The notes under the pieces were generated by a model. It had not been told where the DNA came from. It saw only the letters and a program-made list of their open reading frames with translations, and searched no databases. From Bradyrhizobium betae (GTDB taxonomy: Bacteria > Pseudomonadota > Alphaproteobacteria > Rhizobiales > Xanthobacteraceae), in the NCBI RefSeq assembly GCF_008932115.1, contig NZ_CP044543.1:1860001-1924000 (forward strand): a stretch of DNA of 64,000 bases, in the 5' to 3' direction. This document shows, one piece after another, positions 25,191 to 33,984 of the stretch (its first letter is position 1; every line of letters starts with the position of its first letter). Made by a program: the position numbers and the translations under genes.

Positions 25191-26447
25191 ATGAGCCGCG
25201 CGAACCGTACCGACCACATCCGCCTCACCTCCCATCCGGAGCCGGGCCGGAAGGCCGCCTTCCCGATCCACTGGGGTGCCGCGGATGCGCGCGCCCGCGG
25301 ACCGATCATCGGCACGGTGTCGCGCGCCGGGGATCGCAACGTGATCGGCAGCCATGGCGGCTCCTATGCGATGTACCGCGCGCTCGCGGTGTCCGCCGGC
25401 GCGCTCGATCCGATCCGTCGCCCGGATCTCACCAACACGTTTCCGGCCGCGACCATCGGGCCGTTCGAGCAATGGCGCGATCCCGCCAAGATCGTCGCGC
25501 TCGATCCCTGGGGGCATCTGGTCGCCGAGAACTTCAGCAAGGAGATCGCCGAGGGTTCCGACATCCGTCCGAGCATCGCGGTGACCCGCGCGCGGCTGGA
25601 TCTGCCGGAGATCCGCGAGGCGCTGGCGGCAAAACGGCTGCGCGCCGACGGCGAGGTCGTGCATGCCAATGGCAGCGTCTCGGTCGTGAAGATCGCGATC
25701 GATCCGGTCTGGTATCTGCCCGGCCTTGCCGAGCGGTTCGGCACCAACGAGACCGAGCTCCGCCGCACCCTGTTCGAGCAGACCGCCGGCATGTTCCCCG
25801 AACTGGTGACGCGGCCGGACATGAAGGTGTTCCTGCCGCCGATCGGCGGCACCACGGTCTACATGTTCGGCGATGTGACCAAACTGCCGGACCATCGCAC
25901 CAAGATCACCTGCCGCGTGCACGACGAGTGCAATGGCTCCGACGTGTTCGGCTCCGACATCTGCACCTGCCGGCCCTATCTGATCCACGGAATCGAGGAA
26001 TCCGCGCGCGGCGCGCAGGAAGGCGGGCTCGGGCTCGTCATCTACAACCGCAAGGAAGGCCGCGCACTCGGCGAGGTCACCAAATTCCTGGTCTACAACG
26101 CGCGCAAACGGCAGGAGGACGGCGATGCGGCCGCCGCCTATTTCGAGCGCACCGAATGCGTCGCCGGCGTCCAGGACGCGCGCTTCCAGCAATTGATGCC
26201 GGATACCATCCACTGGCTCGGCCTGAAGCGCATCGACCGATTCCTGTCGATGAGCGACATGAAGCACGACGCGTTGACCTCGCAGGGCATCGACATCGTC
26301 GAGCGCGTGCCGATCCCGCTCGAACTCATTCCGGCCGACGCCCATGTCGAGATCGCCGCGAAGAAGGCGGCCGGCTATTACTCGACCGACATCGCGCCGG
26401 AGAAGGATGTGAACGGCGTGGTCGGGCGGTCGCTGGAAAAATACTGA
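25191..26447 (+). CDS. URC1-type GTP cyclohydrolase II-like protein (uracil catabolism)
   Basis: The 418-residue protein starts at ATG 25191 with GGGAG eight bases upstream. Its C-terminal half (about 210-400) is a GTP cyclohydrolase II domain: CRVHDECNGSDVFGSDICTC keeps the three zinc cysteines (Cys247, Cys258, Cys260) with the same spacing as RibA, and NRKEGRALG matches the catalytic Arg region. A 200-residue N-terminal extension replaces the DHBP synthase domain of RibBA. This layout is that of URC1, needed for uracil use in the yeast URC pathway. The next two genes are the DUF1688 and phosphoribosyltransferase partners, seven bases and one repeat away. An AT-rich stretch near 24945-24965 may carry the promoter. 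Confidence 0.82.
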   Translation: MSRANRTDHIRLTSHPEPGRKAAFPIHWGAADARARGPIIGTVSRAGDRNVIGSHGGSYAMYRALAVSAGALDPIRRPDLTNTFPAATIGPFEQWRDPAKIVALDPWGHLVAENFSKEIAEGSDIRPSIAVTRARLDLPEIREALAAKRLRADGEVVHANGSVSVVKIAIDPVWYLPGLAERFGTNETELRRTLFEQTAGMFPELVTRPDMKVFLPPIGGTTVYMFGDVTKLPDHRTKITCRVHDECNGSDVFGSDICTCRPYLIHGIEESARGAQEGGLGLVIYNRKEGRALGEVTKFLVYNARKRQEDGDAAAAYFERTECVAGVQDARFQQLMPDTIHWLGLKRIDRFLSMSDMKHDALTSQGIDIVERVPIPLELIPADAHVEIAAKKAAGYYSTDIAPEKDVNGVVGRSLEKY

Positions 26448-26454
26448 ATACGAA

Positions 26455-27693
26455 ATGGCGGACGCTTTGGAACAACAGGCCCGCTCGCTGCTCAGTGCAG
26501 AAGCGGTTCGCGCGCGGGCCGGCGACATGCTCGAGATCGGCCTGAACGGCGGGCTCACGCATTTCACCATCGATCTCGATCGCATGGACGGCGTCGCGGA
26601 GGCCGTGCTCGCGGTGACGCGAAAGGCCTATCCGACGCTGGAGATTCCGTTCCATGCGCGCTGGCGGCATTTCGTGCTCGACGGTATCGACCGCTGGGCG
26701 CGGCTGGCGGACGCGGCGTCCTGGCCGGACCGCGCCGCGCGTGCGCGCGCGGAGTTCGACCTTGCCATCGTCAGCGTGCTGCTCGATGCCGGCGCGGGTG
26801 CGGCATGGCGCTATCGCGACGCAATCACGGGACAAGGCATCGGCCGGTCCGAAGGGCTGGCGATCGCGAGCCTCGACATGTTCGCGAGCGGCCTGTTTTC
26901 CGGCGATCCGCGCGCGCCCTTCAGGGTCGATGCGAATGTGCTCGCAACGCTGCCGCTCGCCGCACTGACATCCGCGTTTCAGGTGAGCGATGCCAATCCC
27001 CTGCTCGGCCTCGAAGGCCGTACGGATCTGCTGCAGCGTCTTGGCAAGCTGGTTGCCGGGCGTCCGGAGGTTTTCGGCCTGCATGACAGCCCACGGCCGG
27101 GCGGCCTGTTCGATCACATCGCCGCGCAGGCCAAGGGCGGCGCCATCGCCGCGCCCGCGATACTCTCCGCGGTGCTGAACCAGCTCGGACCGATCTGGCC
27201 GTCGCGGCTCGAACTCGCCGGGATTCCGCTTGGCGATTGCTGGCGCCATCCCGCGCTTCAGACGGATGATGCGACCGCCGGCCTCGTGCCGCTGCACAAG
27301 CTGTCGCAATGGCTGAGCTATTCGCTGATCGAGCCGCTCCAGCGCGCCGGCTTCGACGTCACCGACATCGACGGCCTGACCGGCCTTGCCGAATATCGCA
27401 ACGGCGGCCTGTTCGTCGATCACGGGGTCTTGCTGCTGCGCGATCCCGATGACGCAGACCGTGCGCATGCGGTGGACTCGCTGCTCGTCGTCGAGTGGCG
27501 CGCACTGACGGTTGCGTTGCTGGACCGGCTTGCTGATCTCGTTCGCGCAAAACTCGGCCGCACGCCGGAGTCCTTGCCGCTCGCCAGCATTTTGGAAGGC
27601 GGCACCTGGGCCGCCGGCCGCACCATTGCCTTTGCGCGCCGTCCCGATGGTTCGCCACCGCTCAAGGTGATCAGCGACGGCACGGTTTTCTGA
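26455..27693 (+). CDS. URC4/DUF1688-family protein (uracil catabolism)
   Basis: The 412-residue protein belongs to the DUF1688 (URC4/Urg3) family, known mostly from fungi and proteobacteria and needed for uracil degradation by the URC route, with no defined reaction. Recognisable blocks are [20 protein letters not shown] near the start, [13 protein letters not shown] at about 66-78, a central [23 protein letters not shown] segment and the conserved [18 protein letters not shown] at about 282-299. There is no signal peptide or membrane span. It begins seven bases after the URC1-like stop, so the two are co-transcribed. Confidence 0.82.
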   Translation: MADALEQQARSLLSAEAVRARAGDMLEIGLNGGLTHFTIDLDRMDGVAEAVLAVTRKAYPTLEIPFHARWRHFVLDGIDRWARLADAASWPDRAARARAEFDLAIVSVLLDAGAGAAWRYRDAITGQGIGRSEGLAIASLDMFASGLFSGDPRAPFRVDANVLATLPLAALTSAFQVSDANPLLGLEGRTDLLQRLGKLVAGRPEVFGLHDSPRPGGLFDHIAAQAKGGAIAAPAILSAVLNQLGPIWPSRLELAGIPLGDCWRHPALQTDDATAGLVPLHKLSQWLSYSLIEPLQRAGFDVTDIDGLTGLAEYRNGGLFVDHGVLLLRDPDDADRAHAVDSLLVVEWRALTVALLDRLADLVRAKLGRTPESLPLASILEGGTWAAGRTIAFARRPDGSPPLKVISDGTVF

Positions 27694-27836
27694 CCCTCTC
27701 CCCTTGTGGGAGAGGGTGCCTCGCGAAGCGAGGCGGGTGAGGGGTCTGTCTCCGCAGACATATCTCTCATTGGAGTTCGTAGAAGCAGACCCCTCATCCG
27801 GCGCTTCGCGCCACCTTCTCCCGCAAGGGGAGAAGG
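27694..27836. repeat. Palindromic interspersed repeat, family A, copy 1
   Basis: The element begins right after the DUF1688 stop codon with CCCTCTCCCCTTGTGGGAG and ends with CTTCTCCCGCAAGGGGAG, so the whole 143 bases can fold as a long imperfect hairpin with inner stems around GGGGTCTG and CAGACCCC. A close relative with the same outer arms and internal order lies at 45691-45838. It sits inside the URC operon, between gene 2 and gene 3. Confidence 0.85.
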
Positions 27837-27853
27837 AAGAAAGGCATCCGATC

Positions 27854-28483
27854 ATGGAAGGCGTCACGATCGTCGATCATCCGCTGGTGCAGCACAAGCT
27901 GACGCTGGTGCGGGACAAATCGATCTCGACAAAGTCGTTCCGCGAGCTGATCAAGGAGATCGGCATGCTCTTGTGCTACGAGGTGACGCGCGACCTGCCG
28001 CTCACTGACACCATGATCGAGACGCCGCTAGCGACGATGCACTCGGCCAAGATCGCCGGCAAGAAGCTGGTGTTCGTGCCGATGCTGCGCGCCGGCACGA
28101 CCTTCGTCGACGGCATGATGGATCTGGTGCCGACCGCGCGCGTCGCCCATATCGGGCTTTACCGCGAGCCGGAGAGTTTCGCAGCGGTCGAGTATTTCTT
28201 CAAATCGCCATCCGATCTCAGCGAGCGCCTCGCCATCGTGGTGACGCCGGTGGTCGCCACCGCCAACACCGCCGTGGCCGCAATCGACCGGCTGAAGGAG
28301 CGCGGCGCCAAGGATATTCGCCTGGCCTGTTTGATCGCGGCGCCGGAGGGACTCGAGCGCCTGCGGGGCTTGCATCCGGACGTGCCGATCTGGACCGCCG
28401 CGGTGGATGAAGGCCTCGACGAAAACGGTTTTATTATCCCGGGTCTCGGCGACGCCGGCGACCGCGCTTACGGGACGCGATAA
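27854..28483 (+). CDS. upp: Uracil phosphoribosyltransferase-like protein with altered PRPP loop
   Basis: The 209-residue protein is aligned over its full length with uracil phosphoribosyltransferase (uracil + PRPP to UMP): [19 protein letters not shown] at 9-27, [11 protein letters not shown] at 78-88, AAPEGLERL, and the uracil-binding end [17 protein letters not shown]. The PRPP loop, normally DPMLATGGS, reads [10 protein letters not shown] at residues 131-140, losing the acidic residue and the glycines. It follows the URC1- and URC4-like genes with a repeat between. It may be the URC-specific paralogue (URC6-type) rather than the salvage enzyme. It is convergent with the M48 protease gene, three bases apart. 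Confidence 0.82.
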   Translation: MEGVTIVDHPLVQHKLTLVRDKSISTKSFRELIKEIGMLLCYEVTRDLPLTDTMIETPLATMHSAKIAGKKLVFVPMLRAGTTFVDGMMDLVPTARVAHIGLYREPESFAAVEYFFKSPSDLSERLAIVVTPVVATANTAVAAIDRLKERGAKDIRLACLIAAPEGLERLRGLHPDVPIWTAAVDEGLDENGFIIPGLGDAGDRAYGTR

Positions 28484-28486
28484 CTT

Positions 28487-29596
28487 TCAGATCTTCCCGC
28501 TGCCGCAAATTCCCTTCAGCGACTGCCACTCCTTGTCCGTCAGCAGCGGCGGGCCGCTGGCGGGGCGGTCTTCTTTCGTCATGCGGGCGAGCCGGTCCTC
28601 GGTGAGCGGATGGCTCGCCAGAATCGACGTGAGGCCGCCGCCTTCCTTGCCGGTGATGCGGAACATCAGCTCCGCCGCAGGCTTCGGCGAGCGGCCGAGC
28701 TTGTGCATGATCTCGATCGAGAACGTATCGGCGGCGGTCTCCGCCTCGCGCGAATAGGAGGCTTCGACCACGCTGCGCGAGGCGAAGATCACGGCGGAGG
28801 AGCCGGTGACGTCGCCGAACAGCAGGCCGATCAGAAACGAGGTGCCGCCGTTGTAGATCAGGCCGCGCATATTGTCGTAATGCTTGAGATGGCCGAGCTC
28901 GTGGGCAAGGATGCCGGCGAGCTCGTCGGGGCTCTCGGCCTTGTCGAGCAGGCCCTTCAGCACGTAGACCTTGCCGCCGGGCAGCGCGAACGCATTCGGC
29001 ACCGAGGTCGGCAGCACGCCCGCCGTCATGGCATCGTCGTCGAGACCGGCGGCATCACGCAGGCGGTTGACGAGCTTGACGAAGGCAGCTTTCCCGGCCG
29101 TATCCTCGCAGACCTTGCCGCCGAAGACGGTCTTGACCTGGACCTCCGACGCATCGCCGATGCGCCGCTCGATCGGTTTCGGCACCAGCGGCGCGAGACG
29201 ATCGGCGGCGAGCGGCACGCCGAACAGCACGACACAGACGATGGAGACGGCGGCCGCCACCGACCAGCCGACGATTTTTGCGACGCCGCGACGCGAGGTC
29301 TGATGCTCGTCGAGACGCATGCAGCGGGCAGTGACGTCGGCGGCCAGCGCGGCGTCGCGGATTTCGAGTCGCGCCAGGGACGGCGCGGAGGTGCAGGCAA
29401 GACGCAACACTCCGGCCGGGCTGTCGGCGCGGCGGATGTCGGCATAGGCCCAGCGAACGGGCGCCCCGCCCTCCTCGGCGATCTCGAGCGCGTCGCCGAG
29501 CGCCAGCGTCACCTGCCGCCTGCGGCTCGACACGCCATCGAAGAAGATCGTCGGCCTGGCGGACTGCGCCGGAGACTCAGGTGACAACTCACTCAC
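28487..29596 (-). CDS. M48-family zinc metallopeptidase, membrane-bound
   Basis: The 369-residue protein starts at a GTG at 29596, three bases after the stop of the DUF898 gene. Residues 1-100 form a cytosolic domain with possible beta structure, one membrane span lies at about 107-128 (IVGWSVAAAVSIVCVVLFGV), and the peptidase domain follows with the zinc motif AHELGHLKHYD near residue 230 and a third-ligand region VVEASYSREAETAADTFS. It resembles BepA/LoiP-like M48 proteases that act on envelope proteins. The co-transcribed membrane partner suggests a shared envelope role. Confidence 0.85.
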   Translation of the reverse strand: MSELSPESPAQSARPTIFFDGVSSRRRQVTLALGDALEIAEEGGAPVRWAYADIRRADSPAGVLRLACTSAPSLARLEIRDAALAADVTARCMRLDEHQTSRRGVAKIVGWSVAAAVSIVCVVLFGVPLAADRLAPLVPKPIERRIGDASEVQVKTVFGGKVCEDTAGKAAFVKLVNRLRDAAGLDDDAMTAGVLPTSVPNAFALPGGKVYVLKGLLDKAESPDELAGILAHELGHLKHYDNMRGLIYNGGTSFLIGLLFGDVTGSSAVIFASRSVVEASYSREAETAADTFSIEIMHKLGRSPKPAAELMFRITGKEGGGLTSILASHPLTEDRLARMTKEDRPASGPPLLTDKEWQSLKGICGSGKI

Positions 29597-29599
29597 AGA

Positions 29600-30754
29600 T
29601 CAAAATCCCGCGACATCGAGCCCGTCGGCAAAACCTTCGCCGAGCGCGCTGGCAAGCTCGCCGCTGCCGCGCACGTCCGCCGCGGCTCCGATGTTGTGCA
29701 CCTCGACGGTCTCCAGCACCTTGGCCCAGATATCACGCTGCAGGTAGACCCGCATGACGATGTTGATCGCGAGCGCAAGGGCAAAATAGCCGATGACCAT
29801 CATCGCCACCATCGGGATGCTCCTGGCCGTATTGCCGGCTTCGAACACCTGATCGGCCGGAACCCCGCTCAGCTGGACGACCAGCAAGGCGGCACCGCCC
29901 ATATAGGCGGCGAACACGGTCGTGAGCAGCATCCACCAGCCGATCACTTTCCAGTACAGGCCGTAGAAGGCGTCATGCGGCAATTGCGAGGACAGGCTGA
30001 CGCCGCCGATGCGGATGCCGTCGAGCCACCAGCGCCATTCGCGCGCCTTGAACTCGGCATAGAAGAACGGCGCGAGCGGGAAGATGAGCAGCGCGAGCGG
30101 GCTCAGCAGCCACAGCCACCACGCACGCTTGAAAAAGGTCCAGCCGTCGCCCTCGAAGTCGCCGTGCAACTCGCCGTAATGGGTGTGCCGCATCTTGTAG
30201 CGTTCGAGCGAGGCCTCGCGCCAGGGCAGCGCCAGGCCGAGGGTGAAGAACACCAGCAAGCCCCACGCCATGGCGCGGAACGAATAGGCCCAGCCCGAGC
30301 CGTCCATCCAGAACCTCACGCCGCGCCAGACCGTGCGCGTCAGCCGATAGCGCCGCGCGCGAAAGATCGCGAACTGGCCGAAGGCGTAGAAGCTGATGAA
30401 CAGAGGCGTCGAGGCAAAGCCCTGCCAGCGCTCGAACTCGATGCCGACGAGGAAATAGGCGAGGTAAATCGGCACCAAAATCGCGAGCGCGAACAGGAAG
30501 CCGATCAAGAGCTCCTTGGCCCGGCCGGTGTATTCGGCGGCGTCACCGCCGATCGCGGTATGCGACCACAAATGACGGCGAATGTCGGTGACGAGCCAGA
30601 ACCGGTAGAAGCCGAAGGTGACGAGCTCCAGCATGGCACCCTTGGTGACCATTTTGCGAAACTCGGAGCGGTCGCCGGTGAAATCGAACAGCGTCGGCGG
30701 CAACGGCGGGGGCAAGGGTTCGGAGCCGATCGGGGCCCATTGCATGTCGTTCAC
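29600..30754 (-). CDS. DUF898 (YjgN-like) polytopic membrane protein
   Basis: The 384-residue product contains a cytosolic proline-rich start (GSEPLPPPLPPTLFDFTGDR) and about eight membrane spans. The family signature is seen in FGFYRFWLVTDIRRHLW and in the later GWTFFKRAWWLWLL. A GTG at 30754 was chosen because GAGG lies eight bases upstream; ATG 30745 (MQWAP) and TTG 30790 are alternatives. It is the first gene of a two-gene unit with the M48 protease. The function of the family is unknown. Confidence 0.75.
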   Translation of the reverse strand: MNDMQWAPIGSEPLPPPLPPTLFDFTGDRSEFRKMVTKGAMLELVTFGFYRFWLVTDIRRHLWSHTAIGGDAAEYTGRAKELLIGFLFALAILVPIYLAYFLVGIEFERWQGFASTPLFISFYAFGQFAIFRARRYRLTRTVWRGVRFWMDGSGWAYSFRAMAWGLLVFFTLGLALPWREASLERYKMRHTHYGELHGDFEGDGWTFFKRAWWLWLLSPLALLIFPLAPFFYAEFKAREWRWWLDGIRIGGVSLSSQLPHDAFYGLYWKVIGWWMLLTTVFAAYMGGAALLVVQLSGVPADQVFEAGNTARSIPMVAMMVIGYFALALAINIVMRVYLQRDIWAKVLETVEVHNIGAAADVRGSGELASALGEGFADGLDVAGF

Positions 30755-30900
30755 GGCGGCAACCTCGGGGTGCGGACCTATTCCGGTCAAACTATAGATC
30801 AGAGATTAGTCGGGTCCCAAGACGGGCGGGTTCGATTTGGCTCGATTTCCGTCGGTTTCTCGCACGATTTCGGAATGAGAGGCGTGCGGCGGGTCACGCT

Positions 30901-31025
30901 TCGTAGATGGGGTAACGGGCCCCGGAGGCCTTCCAGTCAAGCCGCGCTAGCTACGGCGCTATTTTGATTGCGCGCGTCGCGCGGCTTGACTGGAAGGTTT
31001 GCGGGGCCCGTTACCCCATCTACGA
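30901..31025. repeat. Long near-perfect palindrome, family E
   Basis: Arms of 47 bases at 30901-30947 and 30979-31025 are inverted copies with only three mismatches, around a 31-base loop. The arms begin TCGTAGATGGGGTAACGGGC. It lies between the divergent DUF898 and P450 genes and takes up about a third of the 393-base gap; nothing else recognisable is in that gap. The mirror-like flanks suggest a MITE or REP-type element. Transcribed, it would form a very stable hairpin. Confidence 0.85.
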
Positions 31026-31147
31026 CACTACCCTTGTGGCAAAACTCTCCCTTGCTCCGGCGCCGACAACGGGTTGTAATTGCAAATCAAATACCGCAGC
31101 GCAGAATTCATAAAAAGGCGCGCGGGGAAATGTCAGGGAGAACGGTC

Positions 31148-32413
31148 ATGCATGGGACCATCGAGAGCGCGGCCAAGCTCGACGCGTTGCGCGAGCGTGC
31201 GTCGTCACTGCCGCTGGAGCAATTCGATCCCGGCGATCCTGAATTGTTCAGGACCGATACGTTCTGGCCGTATTTCGACCGGCTGCGCCGGGAAGATCCC
31301 GTGCACTACTGCAAGGACTCGATGTTCGGGCCGTACTGGTCGGTGACGCGCTACAACGACATCATGGAGATCGAGACCAACCATTCGGTGTTCTCCTCGG
31401 CCTCCTCGCTCGGCGGCATCACCATCCGCGACATCGACCCGGATCTGCGCCGCGAGAGCTTCATCTCGATGGACCCGCCGCGCCATGCCGCGCAGCGCAA
31501 GACCGTGGCGCCGATGTTCACGCCGACGCATCTGGACAATCTCGCGCTCAACATCCGCAAGCGCTCGGCGGAGTGCCTCGACAATCTGCCGCGCGGCGAG
31601 GTGTTCGACTGGGTCGATCGCGTCTCGATCGAGCTCACCACCCAGATGCTTGCGGTGCTGTTCGATTTCCCCTGGGAGGACCGCCGCAAGCTGACGCGCT
31701 GGTCCGATATCGCCACCACCATTCCCGGGCCCGACGGCCTCGTCGCCACCGAGGACGAGCGGCAGGCCGAGCTTGCGGAATGCGCCGGCTATTTCGCCCG
31801 GCTGTGGAAGGAGCGCATCGCGCAGCCGCCGAAAAGCGACCTGCTATCGATGATGGCGCATGGCGCCGCCACGCGCGACATGGATGCGAAGAACTTTCTC
31901 GGCAATCTCATTCTTTTGATCGTCGGCGGCAATGACACCACCCGCAATACCATGTCAGGCTCGCTCCACGCGCTGAGCCAGCATCCGGAGCAGTATCGCA
32001 AGCTGCGCGACAATCCGGCGCTGCTCGACAGTTTCGTGCCGGAGGTGATCCGCTGGCAGACGCCGCTGGCGCATATGCGCCGCACCGCGCTCGCCGATTT
32101 CGAGTTCCGCGGCAAGCAGATCAGGAAAGGTGACAAGGTCGTGATGTGGTACGTCTCGGGCAACCGCGACGAGGAAGCGATCGAGAAGCCCTACGACTTC
32201 ATCATCGATCGCGCCCGCCCGCGCACGCATCTGTCGTTCGGCTTCGGCATCCACCGCTGCGTCGGCTTGCGGCTTGCCGAACTCCAGCTCAAGATTATCT
32301 GGGAAGAGATCCTGAGGCGTTTCGACCATATCGACGTGATCGGTGAACCCAAGCGGGTCTATTCGAGTTTCGTAAAGGGTCTTGAAACCCTGCCGGTGAA
32401 GATTGCGGCGTGA
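31148..32413 (+). CDS. Cytochrome P450, CYP153-like (first of tandem pair)
   Basis: The 421-residue soluble P450 starts at ATG 31148 with GGGAG nine bases upstream. It has the oxygen-binding I-helix GGNDTTRNTM at 260-269, the K-helix EVIRW (Glu299, Arg302) and the haem loop FGFGIHRCVG with Cys371. Blocks such as EDPVHYCKDSMFGPYWSV, LFDFPWEDRRKLTRWSD and VVMWYVSGNRDEEAIEKP are close to those of CYP153 terminal alkane and fatty-acid hydroxylases. No ferredoxin or reductase gene is adjacent, so electrons must come from elsewhere. It is followed 25 bases later by a close paralogue. Confidence 0.85.
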   Translation: MHGTIESAAKLDALRERASSLPLEQFDPGDPELFRTDTFWPYFDRLRREDPVHYCKDSMFGPYWSVTRYNDIMEIETNHSVFSSASSLGGITIRDIDPDLRRESFISMDPPRHAAQRKTVAPMFTPTHLDNLALNIRKRSAECLDNLPRGEVFDWVDRVSIELTTQMLAVLFDFPWEDRRKLTRWSDIATTIPGPDGLVATEDERQAELAECAGYFARLWKERIAQPPKSDLLSMMAHGAATRDMDAKNFLGNLILLIVGGNDTTRNTMSGSLHALSQHPEQYRKLRDNPALLDSFVPEVIRWQTPLAHMRRTALADFEFRGKQIRKGDKVVMWYVSGNRDEEAIEKPYDFIIDRARPRTHLSFGFGIHRCVGLRLAELQLKIIWEEILRRFDHIDVIGEPKRVYSSFVKGLETLPVKIAA

Positions 32414-32438
32414 GACACGATCATCTGGAGCCACCACC

Positions 32439-33713
32439 ATGAACATCCAAGCGCCGCTTAAAGTGGACAAGGCCGAACGCATGCGCAGGGCCCGCGAGGA
32501 GGCTTATGCGACGCCGCTGGCGCAGTTTCACCCCGGCGCGCCCAGGCTGTTCCAGGACGACACGCTGTGGCCGTGGTTCGAACGGCTGCGCAAGGAAGAG
32601 CCGGTGCATTACTGCACCAACGCACCGATCGAGCCGTACTGGTCGGTGGTGAAGTACGACGACATCATGCATGTCGACACCAATCACGGCATCTTCTCGT
32701 CCGACTCGACGCTCGGCGGCATCGGGATCCGCGACGTGCCGCAGGGCTATGACTGGCCAAGCTTCATCGCCATGGACCAGCCACGTCATTCGTCGCAGCG
32801 CAAGACGGTGTCGCCGATGTTCACGCCGGCGCATCTGGACGAGCTGGCAAAACTGATCCGCCAGCGCTCGCAGACCGTGCTCGACAATCTGCCGCGCAAC
32901 GAGACCTTCAACTTCGTCGAGCGGGTCTCGATCGAGCTGACGACGCAGATGCTGGCGACCCTGTTCGACTTCCCCTGGGACGAGCGGCGCAAGCTGACGC
33001 GCTGGTCGGATGTCGCGACCGCGCTGCCCAAGAGCGGCATCGTCGCCTCGGCCGAAGAGCGCCGCCGCGAGATGGACGAGTGCTACGCCTACATGTCGAA
33101 GCTCTGGAACGAGCGCGTCAACTCCGCGCCGCGCAACGACCTGTTGTCGCTGATGGCGCACAACGACGCCACGCGCTTCATGGACCCCGACAACCTCATG
33201 GGCAACATCATCCTGCTCATCGTCGGCGGCAACGACACCACGCGCAACACCATGACCGGCTCGGTGCTGGCGCTGAACGAGAACCCGGAGCAGTACGACA
33301 GACTGCGCGCCAATCCGGAACTGATCGATTCCATGGTGCCGGAGGTGATCCGCTGGCAAACGCCGCTGGCTCATATGCGCCGCACCGCGCTCCAGGATAC
33401 CGAGATCGGCGACAAGCACATCAGGAAGGGCGACCGAGTCGTGATGTGGTACGTTTCCGGCAACCGCGACGAGGAGATGTTCGAAAAGCCGAACGACTTC
33501 ATCATCGACCGCCCGCGCCCGCGCACCCATCTGTCCTTCGGATTCGGCATCCACCGCTGCGTCGGCATGCGCCTCGCCGAGCTGCAGCTGCGGATCGTCT
33601 GGGAGGAGATGCTGAAGCGGTTCGACCGGATCGAGGTGGTCGGCGAGCCGAAGCGGATCTATTCCAGCTTCATCAAGGGGTATGAGTCGCTGCCGGTGAG
33701 GATTCCGGGGTGA
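32439..33713 (+). CDS. Cytochrome P450, CYP153-like (second of tandem pair)
   Basis: The 424-residue protein starts at ATG 32439 behind CTGGAG. It shares the same motifs as its neighbour: GGNDTTRNTMTG, EVIRWQTPLAHMRRTAL and FGFGIHRCVGMRLAELQL, and the CYP153-type LFDFPWDERRKLTRWSD. Differences concentrate in the N-terminal 40 residues and the substrate-access region (TNAPIEPYWSVVKYDDIMHV versus the first gene's KDSMFGPYWSV), which suggests a different substrate range. The pair is probably co-transcribed and arose by tandem duplication. A family C repeat follows. Confidence 0.85.
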   Translation: MNIQAPLKVDKAERMRRAREEAYATPLAQFHPGAPRLFQDDTLWPWFERLRKEEPVHYCTNAPIEPYWSVVKYDDIMHVDTNHGIFSSDSTLGGIGIRDVPQGYDWPSFIAMDQPRHSSQRKTVSPMFTPAHLDELAKLIRQRSQTVLDNLPRNETFNFVERVSIELTTQMLATLFDFPWDERRKLTRWSDVATALPKSGIVASAEERRREMDECYAYMSKLWNERVNSAPRNDLLSLMAHNDATRFMDPDNLMGNIILLIVGGNDTTRNTMTGSVLALNENPEQYDRLRANPELIDSMVPEVIRWQTPLAHMRRTALQDTEIGDKHIRKGDRVVMWYVSGNRDEEMFEKPNDFIIDRPRPRTHLSFGFGIHRCVGMRLAELQLRIVWEEMLKRFDRIEVVGEPKRIYSSFIKGYESLPVRIPG

Positions 33714-33752
33714 GCGGGTACGCTATCCGGTAGGTGCTTCCTCGATCACCGC

Positions 33753-33855
33753 TGTCATGCCCCGCGAAGGCGGGGCATCCAGTATGCCGCGGCTTCTCGG
33801 CTCAAGCACTGCGGCCTCTGGAATACTGGATTGCCCGCTTTCGCGGGCAATGACA
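33753..33855. repeat. Palindromic interspersed repeat, family C, copy 1
   Basis: The element starts TGTCATGCCCCGCGAAGGCG and ends with GCGGGCAATGACA. Inner parts GGGGCATCCAGTAT and ATACTGGATTGCCCG are also inverted. Relatives lie at 41344-41446 and 63576-63714. It sits between the P450 pair and the LysR gene, where transcription from both sides ends. Confidence 0.85.
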
Positions 33856-33984
33856 CCGAGAGTGAAGCCACTGGCGCACGCCCCCACACATCTCATCCAG
33901 CCCAGCTATAAAATTCCGGCATGACAGCTCGCGCAAGATGCGAAGGCACGATGGCGCGCGGCTGTTCTACGACACTGCAAGCAT

